8,576 nt of DNA from NCBI GenBank assembly GCA_017940955.1, contig JAGAXP010000277.1, positions 1 through 8,576 on the forward strand, given 5' to 3'. The translations under genes were made by a program, and so were the position numbers. This stretch comes from Oribacterium sp. (GTDB lineage: Bacteria; Bacillota_A; Clostridia; Lachnospirales; Lachnospiraceae). The notes under the pieces were generated by a model. That model saw nothing but the letters and a program-made list of their open reading frames with translations. It was not told where the DNA came from and did not search any database. Positions 5,082 through 8,576 of this stretch are shown one piece after another; positions within the stretch are counted from its first letter, which is position 1, and the number at the start of each line of letters is the position of its first letter.

Positions 5082-7580
5082 ATGTCGAAAAAGAAAAACT
5101 TTACTAATATAAGATTCATCATTGCCGCTACGGGTATACTCTGTCTTTTGCTGGCACTGTCCCAGCTCACCTACTACGCATTAAACAAAAAGCCCGAGGA
5201 ACCCAAAGCTCCCGTTCCCATCACCCATAATCTGCTTTTTTTAAGCTCCTTTGACTCCATGCATGCAAATTATGACGAAAAGAAGGACGGTCTTGAGAGT
5301 GTCTTTCTGGACAATGGGATAGAATTTGACATTTCCTTTATGGATGTAAAAAGCTTCAAGGGCGACACGGATGTTTCAAGCTTTTACAATTTTTTCGAGG
5401 AAAGGTTCAATAACAACTCCGCAGATTACACCGGCATCATGGTAAGCGATGATAATGCTCTCCAGTTTGCCATGGATCATCAGGAGAAGTTCTTCCGGGG
5501 TCTGCCCATCGTGTTCTTTGCCATCAACAATAGGGAAAGGGCTGAGAAAGCAGTGTCCAACCCCTATATGACCGGTGTTTTCGAGCCGGACTACATAACG
5601 GATACCATTAAAACCGCCATGACCTCCATGCCCGGCAGAAAGACTTTTGTGGCTCTCCATGATGAGTCCGAAGCAGGCCTTGTGGATATTGATGAATTCA
5701 ATGAATATATGAAGGACTTCCCGGATTACACTGTGATAGAGCTTAACGCGGCCAAACTCACCATGGCAGAGATAGCGGATGAGCTTAAGGCATTACCCGA
5801 GGATTCCGTCGTATTTTTCATGGCCTGTTACAATGATGCCACCGGACATAAATATTCCCTCCTTGACATCACAAATATCATTCAGGAGTGCACGGATGCT
5901 CCCATCATGAGAAATTATGTGGGAGGAAGAGAGGTAGGCATCCTTGGAGGCACCTATATGAATGCCTTCGATCAGGCAAAGCAGGCTGCTACCATAATGA
6001 CCGACATACTTATAAACGGTGCCAATGTTTCCGATTTCGGTCTCTATACCGATGCCGCCAGCATTACCTGCTTTAACTATGATCTCATGAAGCACTACGG
6101 TATAAGTGAAAAAATGCTTCCGCCCGATACCGTCTATGTAAACAAACCGCTGTCCTTCAGCGAGACCTACAGGGAAATGATCCCCATCGTTGCCCTCATG
6201 ATGGTTTCCATGCTGTGTCTTGTTTCAGCTATAGGCTTCGCTTTCATCAATGAAAAAATCCACGTACAGGATCTCGAAAGATCCAAAGCCGAGATAGAAA
6301 GCTCCAGATTCATGCTTCAGTACCAGGCTGAGCATGATGAGCTCCTGGATATCCTGAACAGAAGAAGCATATTGGATTATATGCATAAAAATCTAAAGGC
6401 TGACCATAGGTACTCCGTTTTGCTGTTTGACATTGACGGTTTCAAGGATGTAAATGAGAACTACGGTCATAGCATTGGGGATCTGATTCTTAATGATATA
6501 GCTGATAGCCTGAAAAGTGTCGCGGATTCTTTTAACCTCATAGTAGGCAGATACGGCGGCGACGAGTTTATCGTCATCAATTTAGGCAGTTGGCTGGACA
6601 AGGATTCCCAAATAGTAAAGGCTATAGTGAATATCTTCAGTAAGCCTTTTTTGCCCGGTAAAGTAGCTTTACTTCTTTCCACAAGTGCCGGCATCTCCAA
6701 TTCGGATGGTATTACAAAACCGCAGGATCATATACTTAATGCTGAGATGGCGCTGTTTGAAGCCAAAGAGAATGGCAAAAATATGGTATGCATTTATACC
6801 GATGCGATGAAGCAGAAATTTGCTGAGGAAACCACCGTAAAACAGGCATTTCTCCATGCACTGGAGAATGATGGCCTGTACATGAAATACCAGCCAAAGG
6901 TTCACGCCATTACAAAGGAGGTTATTGGCTATGAGGCACTGGTACGTCTTAAGGACTCTCCTTACGGACCCGGTCAGTTCATTCCTGTAGCAGAAAAAAA
7001 CGGCTGGGCCGCAAAGCTTGGTCGTGCCACCACAGCCCTTGTGGTAAAGCAGCTGGCAGAGTGGAAAAACGCCGGAAAGACAATCTATCCTGTGTCTGTC
7101 AATTACTCCAGCAGGCAGCTGAATGATACAGGTTATGTTGAGTTTTTAAAGTCACTTCTTGAATTATACGAGGTTAATCCAAAATATATCGAGATTGAGA
7201 TCACGGAAAGTCTTTTGATGGAGGAGTCCGCAGTATCAGGAAAGCTGTTTGATGACTTTGGTAAGCTTGGCATAAAGCTTCTTCTGGATGATTTCGGAAC
7301 CGGTTACTCGTCGCTTGCATATCTCACCTATGTGCCGGTTGATATCGTCAAGCTTGATAAATCTCTGGTTGATACCTACCTGGTGGAGGGCAAAGATGCC
7401 TTTATAAAGGATGTAATACAGCTTGTTCATGATATGGGTAAGCTCATCACCATTGAGGGCGTAGAAGAGAAGTGGCAGTACGAAAGGCTTCGGGAGTTTA
7501 ATGCTGATGCCATCCAGGGCTACTATTTCTCAAAGCCTCTGGATCCGGAGGAAGCAATTGAGTTTTCTGCAATTGAGTAG
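5082..7580 (+). CDS. Membrane GGDEF-EAL protein with a periplasmic-binding-type sensor
   Basis: The 832-residue product is a c-di-GMP synthase/phosphodiesterase candidate. A membrane helix (10-32) is followed by an extracytoplasmic region (about 33-365) resembling ABC substrate-binding proteins (PF04392 type), a second helix (367-390), a short helical linker, GGDEF (about 415-575) and EAL (about 590-825). The GGDEF motif is intact (492-496), with upstream D450 in DIDGFKDVN. The RxxD product-inhibition site expected nine residues before it is absent (S and L there). EAL catalytic residues are all present: E618 of EALVRL, N674, E706, D736-D737 of DDFGTGYSS, K757, E792 of EGVE and Q812. Phosphodiesterase activity is therefore plausible; cyclase activity also fits. 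The ligand is unknown. The start at 5082 follows AAGGAA (5067-5072); an earlier TTG at 5046 lacks a site. A strong terminator follows. Confidence 0.92.
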   Translation: MSKKKNFTNIRFIIAATGILCLLLALSQLTYYALNKKPEEPKAPVPITHNLLFLSSFDSMHANYDEKKDGLESVFLDNGIEFDISFMDVKSFKGDTDVSSFYNFFEERFNNNSADYTGIMVSDDNALQFAMDHQEKFFRGLPIVFFAINNRERAEKAVSNPYMTGVFEPDYITDTIKTAMTSMPGRKTFVALHDESEAGLVDIDEFNEYMKDFPDYTVIELNAAKLTMAEIADELKALPEDSVVFFMACYNDATGHKYSLLDITNIIQECTDAPIMRNYVGGREVGILGGTYMNAFDQAKQAATIMTDILINGANVSDFGLYTDAASITCFNYDLMKHYGISEKMLPPDTVYVNKPLSFSETYREMIPIVALMMVSMLCLVSAIGFAFINEKIHVQDLERSKAEIESSRFMLQYQAEHDELLDILNRRSILDYMHKNLKADHRYSVLLFDIDGFKDVNENYGHSIGDLILNDIADSLKSVADSFNLIVGRYGGDEFIVINLGSWLDKDSQIVKAIVNIFSKPFLPGKVALLLSTSAGISNSDGITKPQDHILNAEMALFEAKENGKNMVCIYTDAMKQKFAEETTVKQAFLHALENDGLYMKYQPKVHAITKEVIGYEALVRLKDSPYGPGQFIPVAEKNGWAAKLGRATTALVVKQLAEWKNAGKTIYPVSVNYSSRQLNDTGYVEFLKSLLELYEVNPKYIEIEITESLLMEESAVSGKLFDDFGKLGIKLLLDDFGTGYSSLAYLTYVPVDIVKLDKSLVDTYLVEGKDAFIKDVIQLVHDMGKLITIEGVEEKWQYERLREFNADAIQGYYFSKPLDPEEAIEFSAIE

Positions 7581-7642
7581 GAGAATGAACTCCATCCTCA
7601 ATTCCGCATGATCCCCACAATTAAACAATCATCAGAAGATAT

Positions 7643-7678
7643 AAATGGAGTGGTACAAAGCCACTCCATTTTATTTTC
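7643..7678 (+). terminator. Rho-independent terminator after the GGDEF-EAL gene
   Basis: A perfect 11-bp stem (AAATGGAGTGG 7643-7653 with CCACTCCATTT 7661-7671) surrounds a 7-nt loop and runs into TTTTATTTT. It lies 62 nt past the stop codon. The A-rich left flank gives some terminator character on the minus strand too, though no gene is visible there to use it. Confidence 0.9.
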
Positions 7679-7714
7679 ATAAATCCATCTTTTTGGAAAA
7701 TTATTTTCATAAAT
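7671..7714. repeat. Pair of 14-bp direct repeats in the AT-rich spacer
   Basis: TTATTTTCATAAAT occurs at 7671-7684 and again at 7701-7714, 30 bp apart. The first copy overlaps the T tract of the terminator. A loosely similar block, with TTTTTGGA then AT-rich sequence and AAAATAA, recurs near 7749-7774. The spacing is three helical turns, so regulator sites for the downstream gene are possible, but low-complexity AT sequence could also explain it. Confidence 0.5.
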
Positions 7715-7784
7715 AACTTTTATTAAATTTACGCTCCGAAACTCTTATTTTTTTGGAGAATATATCCGAAAATAATATGTGAAG

Positions 7785-7805
7785 GTAAATATTAGGGGTA
7801 TTTAC
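7785..7805 (+). promoter_or_regulatory. Perfect hairpin/operator just before the transglutaminase ribosome site
   Basis: GTAAATA (7785-7791) and TATTTAC (7799-7805) are exact inverted repeats around the 7-nt loop TTAGGGG. The element ends 3 nt before the ribosome site GGGGGTG (7809-7815). As DNA it could be an operator; as RNA, a small hairpin that sets the 5' end or affects translation. I could not place a convincing promoter for this gene. Confidence 0.45.
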
Positions 7806-7821
7806 TTTGGGGGTGTAACTT

Positions 7822-8576
7822 ATGTTTAAAAGGGGTATTTTATTCATTTTAGTTGTACTGTTTCTATTCACAGGATCTCTGTGTGCCTATGGCTGTTCAG
7901 CAGCCGATATCGAAGCTATCTACGCAGGCGAGTCCGATCCCAACGTTCGAAATATGGGCATTAAGATGCTGAAGAAAGAGCTAGGTCTGGATACAGACGG
8001 CGATGCGCGAACCATAGGAACTTTCTCAAGAAGCAACAATGATTTCATAACCATGACTTCACTTGTGAATGTCAACAGACAGTCTGTAGCCGACCTCACT
8101 GACCGGTCCTTTGTTCTGCGCCTCGGAAAATCAGGTAGTTATGATGATGAGTACTATGCGGAAAGAGAACAGGATCTGAACCTTCTCCTTTATCATATCA
8201 ATGCTGTAAAGGCTATGACCTCAGGAATGAGCGACAACGAAAAATCCATCTTTATCAACAACTACATCTGTGACATTTTCTCCTTTCAGCGTTATACCGG
8301 TTCTTCTTCCAGTGCGGTGGAGGGCTTTAAAAGCGGCATCACCAACTGTAGAGGCTACACAGCAAGCTTCTACATCATCGGAATGAACTGCGGTCTGGAC
8401 GTTAAGGCTGAATGCGCTCACAACAGCACCGGCACCCATACCTACAATATCGTAAACATCGGCGGAGAAGACTATGTGGTAGATACTTCTGCCAATGATC
8501 TCTACGGAACTGATGATTATCTGCTCATTCCCTATGCCGCCTATATGGCAGGGACCAACAGTGTGAAGGTAAGGGA
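7822..8576 (+). CDS. Secreted transglutaminase-like protein (3' end outside window)
   Basis: The frame is open from 7822 to the window edge, giving 251 codons with no stop, so the gene is cut by the window, not broken. A signal peptide is evident: Lys/Arg at 3-4, a hydrophobic core at 5-17, then SLCAYGCSA. Cys25 follows AYG, a poor lipobox, so a lipoprotein is possible but cleavage by signal peptidase I near 27 is as likely. The region around 165-225 has the papain-like transglutaminase core: Cys176 in NCRGYT, His206 in GTHTYNIV and Asp221 in VVDTSAND, in the right order and spacing for the triad. Bacterial proteins of this kind are often cell-surface peptidases or wall-linked enzymes; the substrate here is unknown. 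The ATG follows GGGGGTG with a good spacer. The protein is secreted, so an envelope role is likely. Confidence 0.8.
   Translation, partial: MFKRGILFILVVLFLFTGSLCAYGCSAADIEAIYAGESDPNVRNMGIKMLKKELGLDTDGDARTIGTFSRSNNDFITMTSLVNVNRQSVADLTDRSFVLRLGKSGSYDDEYYAEREQDLNLLLYHINAVKAMTSGMSDNEKSIFINNYICDIFSFQRYTGSSSSAVEGFKSGITNCRGYTASFYIIGMNCGLDVKAECAHNSTGTHTYNIVNIGGEDYVVDTSANDLYGTDDYLLIPYAAYMAGTNSVKVR

Overview
The window looks like a chromosomal segment of a Gram-positive anaerobe of the Clostridia, most probably a Lachnospiraceae member (Butyrivibrio/Roseburia/Lachnospira type). This is inferred from moderate GC, strong GGAGG/AAGGAG ribosome sites, sigma-A style promoters, a tRNA without an encoded CCA, and the protein families. 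No gene here fixes the genus.

Layout. Positions 1-66 hold no gene I can defend. Positions 67-410 are a 53-bp tandem repeat array rich in inverted repeats. A complete transcription unit for tRNA-Thr(GGU) follows (promoter 498-526, tRNA 555-627, terminator 660-701). Positions 702-925 are non-coding. On the minus strand, 926-2278 encodes an MgtE magnesium transporter, expressed from a near-consensus promoter at 2583-2611 that leaves a leader of about 300 nt. That leader is strongly structured and does not look like the M-box riboswitch usual for mgtE. Divergently, 2783-3817 (+) encodes a family 2 glycosyltransferase with its own promoter and a stem-loop leader. It converges on, and overlaps by 37 bp, a minus-strand gene (3781-4806) for a multi-pass membrane protein of the LPG synthase/flippase-like family. 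Divergent from that, 5082-7580 (+) encodes an 832-residue membrane GGDEF-EAL protein with an extracytoplasmic substrate-binding-type sensor, closed by a strong terminator. An AT-rich spacer with repeats leads to a secreted transglutaminase-like protein (7822 onward) cut by the window edge.

How the genes relate. Each protein gene appears to have its own transcription unit, so this is not an operon. Themes are the cell envelope (glycosyltransferase, flippase-like protein, secreted transglutaminase-fold protein), magnesium uptake and c-di-GMP signalling. A functional link among them is inference only. The least explained parts are non-coding: the 53-bp array with its 15-bp inverted match to the tRNA 3' end, and the long mgtE leader with a possible 31-codon leader ORF whose start codon lies in a 10-bp stem.
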